NCBI RefSeq assembly: GCF_958450345.1
Contig: NC_088780.1
Coordinates: 165,832,726 to 165,896,725 of the forward strand
Reading direction: 5' to 3'
DNA from: Calliphora vicina
Lineage: Eukaryota > Arthropoda > Insecta > Diptera > Calliphoridae
Length of the DNA: 64,000 nucleotides
Shown: piece by piece, positions 23,585-35,439 of the stretch
How the letters are laid out: the number at the start of each line of letters is the position of its first letter
Numbering within the stretch: the stretch's first letter is position 1
Program-made: the position numbers and the translations under genes
The notes under the pieces: model-generated
Told to the model about the DNA's origin: nothing
Database searches by the model: none
The model's input: only the letters and a program-made list of their open reading frames with translations

Positions 23585-23785
23585 TCCAGCAAAGGCACAC
23601 CGATTGCTCACCAAGGCTTATGGTGAATGTGTTATCGGTTTCAATGTGGTGATTTTGACACGGAAGACAAAGATTGCCCAGGCCAGCAAAAAAAGTTTGA
23701 AGACCAAGATTTGGATGCATTACTCCTTGAAGATTGTTGTAAAACTTAACTAGAGCTTGCAGAATCATTTGGATTTACTAGGGAG
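23585..23785 (+). mobile_element. Mariner 5' fragment D
   Basis: KAHRLLTKAYGEC-like and VILTRKTKIAQ/DFDTEDKDCPGQ-like readings (23585-23700), then KKFEDQDLDALL near 23693-23730 and ELAESFG near 23750. This is the N-terminal quarter of the same mariner transposase. Homology stops near 23785, where unrelated sequence with GGTTTTTAATAACCGG begins. Confidence 0.75.
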
Positions 23786-24139
23786 ATCGGCCCGGTTTTT
23801 AATAACCGGTTTTTATTATTATTAAAAACATTAAAAAAAATATTCAAAATCTATACAACTTTTTTAAAACAAATACTCGAACTATTTTAGAAGACTTTTT
23901 ATATTTAGACGAATGTCACAATCGATCAGGAAAGCTTGAACACTTACTCAATGCTTTATTATCGCCCGGTAGCATTTACTAATGTTAGTTCGTCAAGTTT
24001 CACCAACCCTGCCTGTTCTTATTTATTTGAAATAAAATATCTAAATTTGTACTGCATACTTTAGGGGCTTTTTATTACAGTTGACTGGACTCAAAAAAGC
24101 CGGTTTTAGCCGTAATTTCTTAATTTTTTTCTTTACAAA

Positions 24140-24242
24140 CCATCTCCTGAAAATTTCGAATCGAATAAAAATCAGCCAAATCGCTCCAGCCGTTCTCACG
24201 TGATGACATTACATACAAGGACCATTTCATTTATATAGATAT
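24140..24242 (+). mobile_element. LINE 3'-end-like fragment
   Basis: The phrase AAATCAGCCAAATCGCTCC, then GCCGTTCTCACGTGATG, ACATACAAGG and a closing ATTTATATAGATAT resembles the conserved 3' tail of RTE/CR1-type insect retrotransposons, which read AATCGGTCCAGCCGTT...ACATACA...TTTATATAGAT. There is no coding part, and the similarity is recalled rather than searched. Confidence 0.4.
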
Positions 24243-27200
24243 CGAGCCCATAGCGCCAACTTATTTTAAGCGACAAAACACAAATTTTACAGGAGAAGGT
24301 TTTTTCGATTATTTTGAAATTTATACATGGAATTAAAAATGTTATATAATATAATTTCGTTCAAGGTATTTGTCTATTTTTCAAAAATATTTAAAACTTT
24401 TGACATTTAAAAATTCATGGAATACTTTATTGAAAAATATGCCAAAAAATGTTTTTTATTGAATTTTTGCATAGATACAAATTTTTCGAATTGAAATAAA
24501 ATTGTCATTCATGAATAGTTTTTAATGAAATTTCACAGTTATGTAAAATTTTATATTTAAAATGGGAAAATAAAAACGGAAATTTTGAAATTTATTATCA
24601 GCAATCCCGCAATTCCCAAAAAAGTGTTGAAAAATCCCAAAAATGGAAATTTTTAGTTTTTTGGCTATAATATCCATACCAGAGTCGGAGTTATCGGAAC
24701 CCTTTACAAAATAATTAAAAGCATATTGGGCCATCTAAAATCGGTTACTATATTTTGATATCGAATATGCGATTTGAGAATTTTTGCCCTAAATTTTAAT
24801 TTTACATAAAAAATTGGTATTTTTTGAATGGACCTGGTCCCCTCGATAACAAACATTTTTAATTTTTTTTTCATTTAAAATATTTTATGAAAACTTAGCT
24901 TTCAGAAAGTATAAATTCCTTATACATCCTCTTAGAAATTTTTTGCGATAACTTAAAAAGAAAAAAAGTTATTTTTTCCAAAAAAAATAGAGAAAAATTG
25001 GCTTTTTTAAATTTTTTAAATTCAAATGCTATAACTTTGACACATACATATGTTGTTAGTCCATTGAAGGAAAACTCTATGCATTTTTATGCCATACACA
25101 AAATTCTTTATTTCTTTTATAAAAAGGTGAAAAATATAACTGAAATTAATCGCGATTTACAGAGGTTCTTTTTAACTGTAATCCTTACAAATTTTAAAAA
25201 TTCTCTATCCAAAACTATAAATTAATCTCCAACAAGCCATTACCACTTCTGCCGTCATTAGTAAACTAAGTAGCTTCAAGCACTCACTTGCAACCGATCG
25301 ATCCATACATATTTATGGTCATGTATCTCAAGGACATTAACATACTGGTCGCATTAAACAAGATTTGTTACACTTAATGACAATTTCTAAATGGTTGTGA
25401 GAAAATTTCATTTAAATCATGGTTTGTTATCCCCACAACAAATCTATGCTCCTGCCAGCTCAGCTCAATTATTAAGGATGCTAAAATTGCCACAGAAAAA
25501 ACCAAGAAGAATCAGAACAGTCAGCAGAAATGATAATTTTATTAGTTGGCAAGATAAAGATGTGTGTTAACACAATTCTGTTTGCTTGTCCATACATACA
25601 TACAAGTATGACTGTCTGTTCAAAGTTTCCTTTCACTAATAATCTCTAATGTGTTCACGCTTACTGTGAATTTCGAAATTTCCAAAGCAGCCATAAAACA
25701 AACTCCCTTTAAAAAAAACACAGCAAGCAGAACGAACGAACGAGTCTTCTTACTCTACATACTTAAATGGAAAGAATTAGCTCGTTGAGAAGTTTGTGGT
25801 GGTGGAGAGCGTAAGAGTGTAAGATGCATTGCGTTGAAAATCGATTTGTTAAGTTGCGCCTGCGCAAACAACATATCGACGGATAAGACAATGAACGAAT
25901 AGAAAGGAGGCAAATGAATTGGTCATTTATTTGTAGGATGTTTGTGGTGGCTGTAGTTGTGATGGTGGTTGGTAGCAGCATCGTGATCACCGTGAATGAA
26001 AGAATAATGAAATGAGTTGACCAGCACCAGCACCAGAACTACACAACACAACTAACAACCGTCATCAGCATCTGAAGTAACATAAATTACGCATTTAACA
26101 AGACCATTTCAAAACTAAGCAATGCAACAACTTGAATGGAGATGGGGCAGACAACAGCAGCAATGAAATTATATGTATGTAGCAACATCATACAACAGAC
26201 AAAGTGTAGTTTAGTGTATGCCTTGCTGTTTTGTGAATGAGTGAAGGCCAAAAAATTGCCATGGCAGCGCACAAAAAAAAAAACAAACCTTAAATAAATG
26301 TTGCAGAAGTTGCAGCAACTATAGCAATGAGAATCAAGCTATAGAGTATGAAGAAGAGCAACAACAAAATAAAGTTAAAAATCAAATTAGCGAATGTGTT
26401 GAAAATTAAAAACAAATTCACGGATAAATTGCATCTGCCAGCTACGCAATTATTATGAATTCCAATGAATGCAAACAGCCAGTATTGACTCAACATGCAT
26501 ACGACTGACTGCGACCCCTTTCCACTCCCAGCCAGCGAATAATGATGATGCAGCTTATTCACACACAGATTTATGTTTGCAAAAACCCTTCCTTACGACG
26601 GCAAGAGAGTGTGTTTGTCTGATTTCATTTCACTTGTGCGCTGCTGGGGAAAGAACCAGGAGTTGATCACAATGAAATTTGTGAAACACTCAAAGTCGAG
26701 GAATCAGCAGTGTATGGCCTAAAGGTGTTGCAATTTGCTGTTCTTTAAGCTCGTTTTGTTGGTTCTTTATTTTTTTTTTCTTCTTAAGTTAATTCCTGTG
26801 AGCTTTTCTCTGCAGACAAACATAAATACATAAATAAATACCATTCCAATGAATTTTAGGAACATGAGGCGTTGCTGCACGCAGCCTGGACAGTGCAAAT
26901 ATTTTGTTTTAAATGATTCTGGCAAAAGTAAAACAGAGAAGACTACAAACAAAAAAAACAAAAAACATGTCGAATTAACACGATACGAGTCACGTTATGT
27001 TACTTATGAATTTGTATCTGGAAATCTCCATAGAGACACATTCATCCAAACGTACAATACGTATGCAGTATTTTCTGACAGATAGTGAGTGATATTGGCG
27101 GTTTGGTGGTTGGTGGCAAGTGTTGTAGTAATATTTGTTTAAAAATGGATTTTATGAACCATTATCGAGTTTTAACAACAAACATACTCACTATTTATGA

Positions 27201-27468
27201 CTGTGAATAATTAAATGAACCTTTTTTTGTTTCCAGATTTGTTTGGTGCTACAAGATTTCTGAGATTAGTTTTCTTGTTGCGTTGTATAGATGTAGGAGG
27301 GAGAGCAATAAAATGTTAAGTAATTGGAATGACATGCTTATATGTTTCAGAACTTATTCTCAAGTAAAAATATGTATATCTATTTGGGGTTATTTACAGG
27401 TAAATAATAATAACACGAATGTCAACAAAAATCAAACAATTATCACATAAAAAACAAAAATCACAATC
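24243..27468. other. Long AT-rich stretch with no supported gene
   Basis: 24243-25220 is strongly AT-rich with many A/T runs and looks like old repeat DNA of unknown family. 25220-27468 has normal fly-like composition with (CAGCACCAGCACCAG) near 26020 and poly(A) near 26272. Open frames at 24522-24734, 24998-25225, 26290-26562 and 26849-27085 lack recognisable domains or clear splice context. Confidence 0.4.
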
Positions 27469-27567
27469 CAGGGGGGTTATTGGTCAATTCGATTCGTAGA
27501 AAACATTTTCGAATTTCCATGTATAAGCATACAAATTCGAATGATTTTCTTACACAACAACCCCCCA
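27469..27567. mobile_element. ~100-bp foldback MITE-like element
   Basis: The ends CAGGGGGGTTATTG and, inverted, CTGGGGGGTTGTTG enclose a second nested dyad: GTAGAAAACATTTTCGAATTT pairs with the complement of AAATTCGAATGATTTTCTTAC. Almost the whole element is therefore one imperfect hairpin around CATGTATAAGCATAC. The target duplication is unclear. Confidence 0.5.
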
Positions 27568-27599
27568 GCTATTGATTACAAATTACTATGGATAAAGCA

Positions 27600-28080
27600 A
27601 GTGCATAACATGTTAAATGTCGTGCGTGGTATTACTCTAATAAACATCCTGAACAAAGTAATTGCTCAATTAATTAATAAACGTCTAGTGGATGCATCCA
27701 GTTCTTCGCAATAAACAGGTTTCCGCTTACAAAAATCTTACTCTGATCACATAATTAAGGATCGTCATTGAACAGTCCGTACAATGCCGTTCACAGCTCC
27801 ATCTATCTTTCATAGATTTTGAAAAAGCTTTTGATACTTTGGCACATTTCGCAATATAGAATGCACTGATAAGTAAAGGAATACCTAACCAAATTATTGA
27901 GATTATAACAGCTCTCTAAACAAAAGCAAGATCCCGAATCCTCCACGATGGGCATGACAATGACCCGATCAATAACAAGGTCAATGCTTTATCATATTCT
28001 CCATGACTGTATACTACAAAGACCCATATCCACGACCTAGGGACTAAACAAAAGGCTGCAAGACCTTGATTTTGCAAAGA
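27600..28080 (+). mobile_element. LINE reverse-transcriptase relic (RTE-like?)
   Basis: Broken frames read WRGITLINILNKVIAQLINKRLVDA (27630-27700), TGFRLQKSYSDHIIKDRH (27718-27770) and QLHLSFIDFEKAFDTLAHFAI (27790-27853), followed by KGIPNQIIEIITAL and ARSRILHDGH near 27877-27955. This order (WRGI, GFR, IDFEKAFD, KGIP) matches palm motifs of a LINE RT. The FADD block and the rest are absent. Stops occur in every frame. The clade is uncertain. Confidence 0.6.
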
Positions 28081-28842
28081 TATAAATGGAGTTCAGGGAT
28101 TTTCAAATCGATACTTGCAAAGAATTTAATGCATACTTTGGCCATACTTCATACATTTTTGTGCAATAATAAGACTAAAAATATGGACTAAATTAAGAAA
28201 AAAATTAAATTTTATCAAAATCGTCGACGCTTAACGCCCACTGCCCATACAATCCAATTGTCTAGAAATTTGGTAGATACATTTTTTGAAACGAAAAAAG
28301 AACGCATGCCAAGTTTTAATGAAATCGGTCACGCCCACCGCCCACTAAAAAACCTAAAATACTTTTTTTTTATTTTGTTTATGAAATTTGGAACTATTTT
28401 TAAGGATTCAAAAAACTTCAATTGTATTAATTTTTGATGCACAATCGACTGTTGAAATCAGTTTTTGCTCTACAGAAAAATGTGCGTCTTTAGGACGCGC
28501 AAGGAGTGAAAATATTCCAAAAAAATGACGCCATTATTTTTATTTGCGCAAAAACCTTCAGAAAACACAAACGAACTCTAATCTATATATTTAAAATACG
28601 TTAAAGGTAAATTGTATTATCAGGAAAATTATACATATATAAACCACTGACTTGCGTGAAAATATAAGTAAATTTTAGCTCAACACCCTTGCATGGACTT
28701 TACTTTATTTTTTGCACATTTTATCTTTAAACATTTCTCCACAAAACTGCATCATTTGATTTTTGAAATTGAGTGGTCGAAAAATAAGGTTTGTGACACA
28801 AAAATCCCTCTGTTCGCTATTTAAATTTAGATTTATAGGTTA
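28081..28842. repeat. AT-rich stretch with TATACCC-type repeat words
   Basis: Phrases such as AACGCCCACTGCCCATAC and ATCGGTCACGCCCACCGCCC (about 28233 and 28323) and GAAATTTGGTAGATA are typical of the interior of dipteran TATACCC-type interspersed repeats. Ends could not be fixed. It abuts the clearer copy at 28843. Confidence 0.35.
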
Positions 28843-29424
28843 AACAAGTAAGAGAGCTATATTCGGCTGTGCCGAATCTTATATACACTTATTATGCTTT
28901 AAAATAAAAATTTAAAACATTTAAAAAAAAGTTTTTTTAAAAAAAAAATTATTTTTTGATATTTTTAGTAAAATAAAATATTGACAACAATTTTTTTTTT
29001 TGCTGAAAAAAAATCCGGGTTAAAAATATTTTTCCCGATTATCACCCATTGTAGGTCCGAATTTCTATGGCTTTATATACGCCGTTACAAAGGTCTTTGA
29101 AATATCTATCTTTAGATATTCATATTGTCTATATTAATGACTTAGTAATACAGATGTAGGTCAAAAATAGGTAAAAAATCGAGGTTATCCTGGTTTCTTA
29201 TATCTCAGCCATTTGTGGGCCGATTTTCTCGATTTTCTATAGCCGAAATTTTGATGTATGAATCATGTATGTATGTTATTTAGGGGCTACGTAAAGTTGA
29301 TTTCAACATACAGACAGGCATGGATATACCGACTCCGCTTTCTATAACGATCCAGAATATCTACATATATACTTTGTGCAAATAAAAATGTAGAAATTTC
29401 AAATGGAATGACAAACTGATTCTA
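28843..29424 (-). repeat. TATACCC-type repeat, family 2 (minus copy)
   Basis: On the plus strand it opens with AACAAGTAAGAGAGCTATAT followed by the dyad ATTCGGCTGTGCCGAAT. Further right come ATATCTCAGCCATTTGTGGG and CATACAGACAGGCATGG, then TATAACGATCCAGAATAT and a final AGAAATTTCAAATGGAATGA. The same words in the opposite order and strand make up the copy at 44553-45186. The outer TATACCC end is lost in this copy. Confidence 0.7.
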
Positions 29425-29818
29425 GGAATGTAACAGTAGAACTCCTTTCAAATTGTTTCACCTGATCAATTAAAGATATTAGACTAAGGTACAAAAGTTA
29501 CAAGGAGCTGACTAGACAATACGTCGCTAAAGGCCAAGAACTCAAACATTGGATGCAGCTTCAATTTGAGTTATTGGCCTTTAGCAACGTATTATCTCGT
29601 CGGTTCCTAAAAATATTATCGAAATTCGAACGGATTTGTAATCCATAATATGTAAAAATGTATGAACATGAGTCATGATTCAAAACGAATTGTCAATTTA
29701 AATTGCTGAATGATAGATCGAATATGTCATTCAGTTTAGGCTTAGAGATCATTATATATATTCTGCCAGATTTTCCAGATGGTCATCCTTCTTCTGAGCA
29801 GGTCAAACTCACTTGACC
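29425..29818. other. Non-coding stretch
   Basis: A short imperfect inverted repeat, CGTCGCTAAAGGCCAAGAACTCAA (29522 onward) against TTGAGTTATTGGCCTTTAGCAACG (29568-29591), spans about 70 bp. Nothing else is recognised. Confidence 0.4.
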
Positions 29819-29820
29819 TA

Positions 29821-31185
29821 CACGCAGAGAAAAAATATAGTTGGGCATGGTTACTGTAACCATTTCAAAATTGTTACAAGTTTTTTAACCATATTATAGT
29901 CACAGTAACCATTTACATGATTGTGGTAACCATAATATGGTTAATTTACGATTCACATGATTGTATCAACCATATATATGGTTACAGTAAACATATATAT
30001 GTTTGTGACAACCATTCATATGATGAAGGACTTATCATATTATGTTGCTCTCGGCTTAAGGCTTATCATAATCTGAGAACAACATATTATGATAAAATTA
30101 TTCATCATAAATATGGTTGCCACAAACATATATTTGTTTACTGTAACCATATATATGGTTGATACAATCATGTGAATCGTAAATTAACCATATTATGGTT
30201 ACCACAATCATGTAAATGGTTACTGTGACTATAATATTGTTAAAAATCTTGTAACACCATACTAGGACCTACGCTATATTTGATTTACACCTCCGACCTC
30301 CCTACGTGCGATAAACTAACAATTTCAACATTTGCTGATGATACCGCCATTATTAGCTCAGACGAAAACCCACTCATGGCATCTAGTCAACTACAGAATT
30401 ACCTCGTACGTGTGGAGTCATGGTTGAAAAACTGGCGAATAAAGGTAAATGAGCTGAAAAGTAAACATGTTACGTTCGCTCTAAGGAGAGGAAATTGCCC
30501 ACCTGTCACACTCAACAACGTTAATATACCGCAGTCTGATTATGTCACCTACCTTGGTATTCATCTAGATAGACGGCTTACTTGGCGCCGACACATAGAA
30601 ACCAAGAGACTTCACATGAAGTTAAAAGCCTCTAGCTTTCATTGGTTAATCAGTGACCAATCAAAATTAAGCCTTGAATATAAAGTCATCCTGTATAAGA
30701 CCGTTTTAAAACCAATTTGGACATATGGAATTCAATTATGGGGAATGGCTAGCAACACCAGTATTGATCTTATACAGAGGGCCCAATCTAAAATTCTTAG
30801 GACCATGACGGGAGCACCATGGTACATAAGAAATGAAAACATCCACAGAGACTTAGAAGTGACATTGGTAAAGGAAGAGTTCGAGAAAGTCCGTGAGAAA
30901 TATATTGTGAAGCTGCGAAACCATCCCAATACGCTTGCAAGACAACTTGTGCAGACCCAAACCCGATCCAGGCTCCGTAGAGCAGATCTACCACCCCGCT
31001 AAGATGAGTGACAGTTTACCATAATTTCTCTCTTGCTGAAGAGCAAATAGTTTTAATTTTAGTTATAAGATTTAAATACTTATTGTAAGGTCAAAATAGA
31101 CAGATTCAATAAATCAATAAAACGTTAAAAAAAAAAATTTAAATGGTTACAGTAACCATGCCCAATTATATTTTTTCTCTGCGTG
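29821..31185. mobile_element. Foldback MITE copy 1, interrupted by a Jockey-clade LINE
   Basis: Inverted ends CACGCAGAGAAAAAATATAG at 29821 and its near-perfect complement ending at 31185, flanked by TA at 29819-29820 and 31186-31187. Excluding the LINE (30257-31137), the MITE is about 485 bp and is one long imperfect palindrome. The arms carry many copies of GTAACCAT and ATGGTTAC, with the turn around GCTCTCGGCTTAAGGCTTATC near 30038. It encodes nothing. The TA duplication points to a Tc1/mariner-class transposase. Copy 2 at 61703 lacks the LINE. Confidence 0.85.
30257..31137 (+). mobile_element. 5'-truncated Jockey-clade LINE nested in the MITE
   Basis: The open frame extends left of the apparent start to LGPTLYLIYTSDLPT near 30262, cut just after where the QGSVLGP motif would be. 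The remaining ORF2 (to 31002) has the RT catalytic STFADDTAII (F-A-D-D), WLKNWRIKVNELKSKHVTF, VTYLGIHLDRRLTWRRHIE, LKPIWTYGIQLWG and RAQSKILRTMTGAPWYIRNE, all characteristic of Jockey-type LINEs. It has a 3' UTR of about 120 bp, AATAAA-like signals (AATAAATCAATAAAA near 31109-31123) and a poly(A) tail ending at 31137. All 240 codons are open, so the insertion is probably fairly young. It is dead on arrival through 5' truncation. Confidence 0.85.
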
Positions 31186-31187
31186 TA

Positions 31188-31929
31188 GACTCAACTTGAT
31201 GTTTTTATCCTATTAGGTTTCCAATCTAATCATGACTTTCTTCAGAAGTCTATGAAACGTCCTTGGCGAGCTCTTTTTAGCAATCGTTTCAAATCGATGA
31301 AAATAATAACAGATTTAGATTTAATAGGATTATTAACAAGATCAAAACATATCTTTAGTCAAGTTGAAACTAGGACAAGTCAATTTGATGAAGACGAAGT
31401 ATTATCTTTGAATTAGCAGAATATGCTTGTCCAGATATTTTTTAGCATGCACTGCATAACATTTTGGATCTATTTTTCAACTATTTAACCCACCAATGGT
31501 GATATATATGTCTGTGAGACCGGGTGTGTTAAAAAATCGAATCCGTTATTGTTTTTAAAAAATTTTGTGAATTTTAATATTGAAGTAAAAGAGCTTAAAT
31601 TGATTAAATATCTTTGTTTTATTGTCAACGAGTAAATTTAAAAAAAAAAAAACTATTGATCAAAGTCAAATTTGCTTCACCATTGGCGGGCTAAAATGAC
31701 ACGTATCCATTTGAATTATCATCAGCTGTTATTCCAAAGTTTTGTAAGATCTATGCCATAAATTTTATATTTTCAATTTGTCTTTTTATTTTGTTCAATA
31801 GAACACAATATTTTATGTGAGTCATAATTTCTAATTTAGATGTGGTACAACAAATATTGAAGAGTTTAGGTTCCAATCTATAAATCTATAAATTTGTATT
31901 TAATCATTCAGATTGTTTTTTTTTTGTAC
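31188..31929. other. AT-rich non-coding stretch
   Basis: No gene or repeat family recognised. Confidence 0.4.
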
Positions 31930-32013
31930 AAACCATCGGCAGACCCTTAGAATATGGGATCGAATTGATTAGAGTTTCAGATATCCCAAATTCTAAAGGT
32001 CTGCCGATTGTTT
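31930..32013 (+). ncRNA. miRNA-precursor-like hairpin, candidate only
   Basis: Arms 31930-31960 and 31983-32013 (31 nt each) pair at 28 of 31 positions around a loop of about 22 nt. The 5' arm begins AAACCATCGGCAGACC and the 3' arm ends GGTCTGCCGATTGTTT. The 84-nt length and scattered single mismatches match an insect pre-miRNA. I do not recognise either arm as a known miRNA. The alternative is a tiny palindromic transposon relic or an inverted duplication. No flanking target duplication is obvious. Confidence 0.35.
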
Positions 32014-34146
32014 CAATCTTTGCAGGCAATATAGGCTATTTTGATAAACTTTGTTCTCCAAATCTTAAATATAAATTTACAGCTTTTAAATAGTTAATGG
32101 TGAAAAAAGTTTCGAATGTTTCAGCTGGCTGGTGTTTGGAGAACAATTTGTGGAAGCTCTTTTCACCCTTTGACTTAAAACAATTTAACCTGCAAAGAAA
32201 TTGTTCGCTGTATCTGTATCTAATTATAAACTGGAACAAAGAATTTTTACTTTCATTTGCGGTAAGTTTTTGATTTTGATGAAATTGCTGACGATTTAAA
32301 ACCACATTTATCATCATTTCGCCTAAAAACCAAACGAAATTGTCACAAACTTGAGGACAATTGTTTTAAATTGTTTCATCACTTTGGCAAAATAAAAGTC
32401 CATTCATCTAAATTTAATACATTTAAACACAATTGAAGACGGCAATGAAAGAAAGGCAAAAGAACAAAAATTCCTAAATGATTATACTTAATCCAGCGAA
32501 AATATGTTTGATTCTTGAGTTTTTATTTTTTTTTATTTTACGGTCTTAAGTTTTGGTGTTTGTATTAAGCAATTTGCTAATCGAAAACCCCAAAACCACA
32601 TAACAAACAAACCAAAGGAATGAAAAAAAGACTTATCCCTGAGCCAAGAAAAAGATGTCGTCGTGCAGCAAAAAGAATTTGTAAATCCAAAAATCAATTT
32701 AAATGTATGTACACAATTTGTACTGGAATGTTGTTATTTAAAGGCATCAGCAGGAATCACAATTATTTCCAAGAAAAACTTGCAACAAAACTGAAACAAA
32801 TTACACGACCAGCTAAAGAGACGCAAAAAACTTTATATTAAATCAAGATGGAAAATACAAAGGAAGCAAAAAGAAAAATAAACCTTAAGACCTGGATAAC
32901 TGGATAACAAAAGAACAATATCAATCTTTGCTAAAAACTCTGAAACTGTCATCAAAATCATTGTTGTCCGTTCACATTATCCCCACTCAAAAATAAAACC
33001 CAGACTTATAGATTTTTTTTCAGACTTTATTTTTTATTTTTTTTGTGTTGTATTCATCATTTTGGGGCTGTTAACAATGATGCTAATCCATCTCCGTTGG
33101 CTGTAATAATGCCAAGTTAAACACAAATTTATGCCCAAAAACCTTTAAACAAAAAATGTCACAGCCAAAGACATGAGTATGTACTACATACACCGAACTG
33201 ACAGACGGACGGACGGACGAATGTATCAATGTTTTCGAACACAGATCTGGGAGATGTTTACAGGGACACTCAGACAAAAACGCTGAAATAGTCAGTGTGA
33301 AAGTGAAGTGATGTGATGAGGTTTAAACCAAGGTCGCCTAATATTATAACAAAATTGACTGTTTAAGACTTTTTGTTTAAAAAAATATTTTCAAGTCTCT
33401 TTGGCAGTCAGAATGCTTGATGGCTAACAATAGGTGTTTACCTCATTACTTACGAGTACAAGCACTTTTTTATATCTCCCAACATTGTATGTACTTCGTC
33501 CTGGTCTTGTTTATTTTACAGTACACACACTTGCAACAATTGAGGGTGATCGCGCTAGCACAGGAATAAATGAACGAACGAACGAAAGAACAAGCGATCT
33601 TTCAATCGATCGATTGCACGTCAATGTTCCTTCCCTACACTGTTTATGTGGTTGTGTGAGTTATGCGCGGCATTGTTTTTTGAATTACGCGAATTCAAAG
33701 GAAACTTTATACGTTATCCGAGTACATTGACTCCACTGCTCCAGCTCTAATTGATGCAGGTTGGCTATAAATTTTTATCGCAACACCGATCAGTGTACAA
33801 TAAATGTTTGTTGATAAGTTTCTTTTTGAAGTCTTTTCGATTCTGACAGCCAAAGATGACATTTACTAAACAAAAACATTCAGACTATGGCAAGTATGAA
33901 GGCTACAAAACAATGCAATAATTTTTTGAGCAGTGATCTTTAGTGGTTATTGCAAAAACTGTGTAAAGATTTTGAAGATGTTTTTCACCAGTTGAGTAGC
34001 AAAGTTATGAATGTGTCAATGGCTTAGATGTTAATGATGTTTTGAATTGTAAATTCACATGTTTGGTTTCCAGTAACGTGAAGTGATTGTTGGTACTCCT
34101 TCCGGTTAGTCTTCAACTTAGGGACCAAAAAAGCTATGTTAAGCTG
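32014..34146. other. Non-coding stretch with simple repeats
   Basis: GACGGACGGACGGACGAATG near 33204 and GAACGAACGAACGAAAGAAC near 33572 are tetranucleotide repeats. The frame at 32620-32841 is lysine/arginine-rich low complexity, and the frame at 33434-33730 crosses a simple repeat. Neither is supported as a gene. Confidence 0.4.
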
Positions 34147-34443
34147 CCCAGTTGGGCACGTCTTCAAGACATCCTCAATGATAGGTGCACGACAATGTAT
34201 ATTGGTCGAAGATATATGAGCCAGAATAAATCGTCAAAGACTTCTTCGAACAAATGTCTCGAAAATCGTGGAACAATGAAAAGTTCGGCTATAAGTTAAT
34301 AGAAGACCACATTCAAGACAATGTTGCTCAACTTTTCGTCAAGCTTCAAGACATTGTCGCTCATCTTGTCATCAATTGTCTTAAGACATAACTTACATAA
34401 ATCGTCAAAGACAATGTCGTCTAAGACGATTTTTCCAACTGGG
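34147..34443. mobile_element. Possible ~300-bp MITE
   Basis: Short inverted ends CCCAGTTGG (34147-34155) and CCAACTGGG (34435-34443) enclose AT-poor sequence. Repeated words CTTCAAGACAT, GTCAAAGACAATGTC and TTAAGACA occur in both orientations. No target duplication is visible and nothing codes. A 70-codon frame over the left end is an artefact. Confidence 0.4.
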
Positions 34444-35439
34444 TTATTATGGTTAACATTTCCAAATTACACAGATCTTTAAATTGTTTCGTTCTCATCA
34501 CACTTAAAGTAGAGTTTTGTTTTTGGAATATTGAGTTTTGTTTCTTTTTTTTTTTTTGGTTACAAAACACTTATTTGAAATCCTCCTTAATTGTATTACC
34601 ATTTGACCTAAATACTTTCATAACACTTGCCAAATGTCTGTTGTTTCCCGTTCAACATCCTTGAAGTTTAATGAGTTTAACCACAAAATCTTAAATTGGG
34701 TTAACAAGATCTGTGTTTTAAACATCCTTGTTGTTGAAAATATTGACTAATAAATCACATAAACACTATAGATGTTGTTTGTGAAGGCTGCATGTACAAT
34801 TGCTTTGCACATGCAACAAAACCACAAACTATTTAAACACCAACAACCTCCTCATCACTATCAGTGATAATGAAATATTTACTTAAGACAAATCTTTAAA
34901 ATATTTAAAAAAAAAAAACATCTGTTTTGCCTGCTAAATACTAAATACTACCACTAGTGCCCGACGTATCAATGCCACAGATGACGCGAATTTGCGGTTT
35001 AAAAAAAAAACTGCAAAAAGGAGCAGTTTTAGCCCAAAACTGATGATGCTTTTAACGCATTTTATGCACATGCTGCTTCCTGCATGATGCCTACCAGATG
35101 ATTACGTATACATTTACGGTGTTATAGTTTTATTTAGGATTTAATGCCAATTTGTGATTTAATGTATGTTCGTTTGTTGGTTTTATGTTATTTTGGATTC
35201 TGTTTGGTCAACCTCAACATCTGGTTGAGATAATAGTTGTTGGTTTTAATTAAAGATTCATTGATGACCTAGTTGCATTTTGGCAATTAAGAGATTTTAC
35301 CAAACTCATACATATGTTGCAAATATTTTGTAATAAATATAAATTTAATTTGTTTTTATTATTACGCACAACTTAGGTGGAATCAAGAAATCATAAGACA
35401 TTTCTGACAACATGATTTGTACATATCTACATCCTTGGC
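34444..35439. other. Non-coding stretch
   Basis: AT-rich with T and A homopolymers near 34540 and 34907. No gene, RNA or repeat recognised. Confidence 0.4.

Noticed and set aside
26849..27085. 78-codon frame with Cys and Lys clusters as a possible exon
   Set aside because: The Lys/Asn run comes from an A-rich tract, the start context is ordinary, and no homologous domain is recognised.
29917..30162. 81-codon open frame, also seen at 61818-62039
   Set aside because: It is the translation of the foldback MITE arms. The palindrome explains the sequence and its duplication.
32620..32841. Basic 73-codon frame as a possible small nuclear protein
   Set aside because: Composition follows A-rich DNA, with no family signature.
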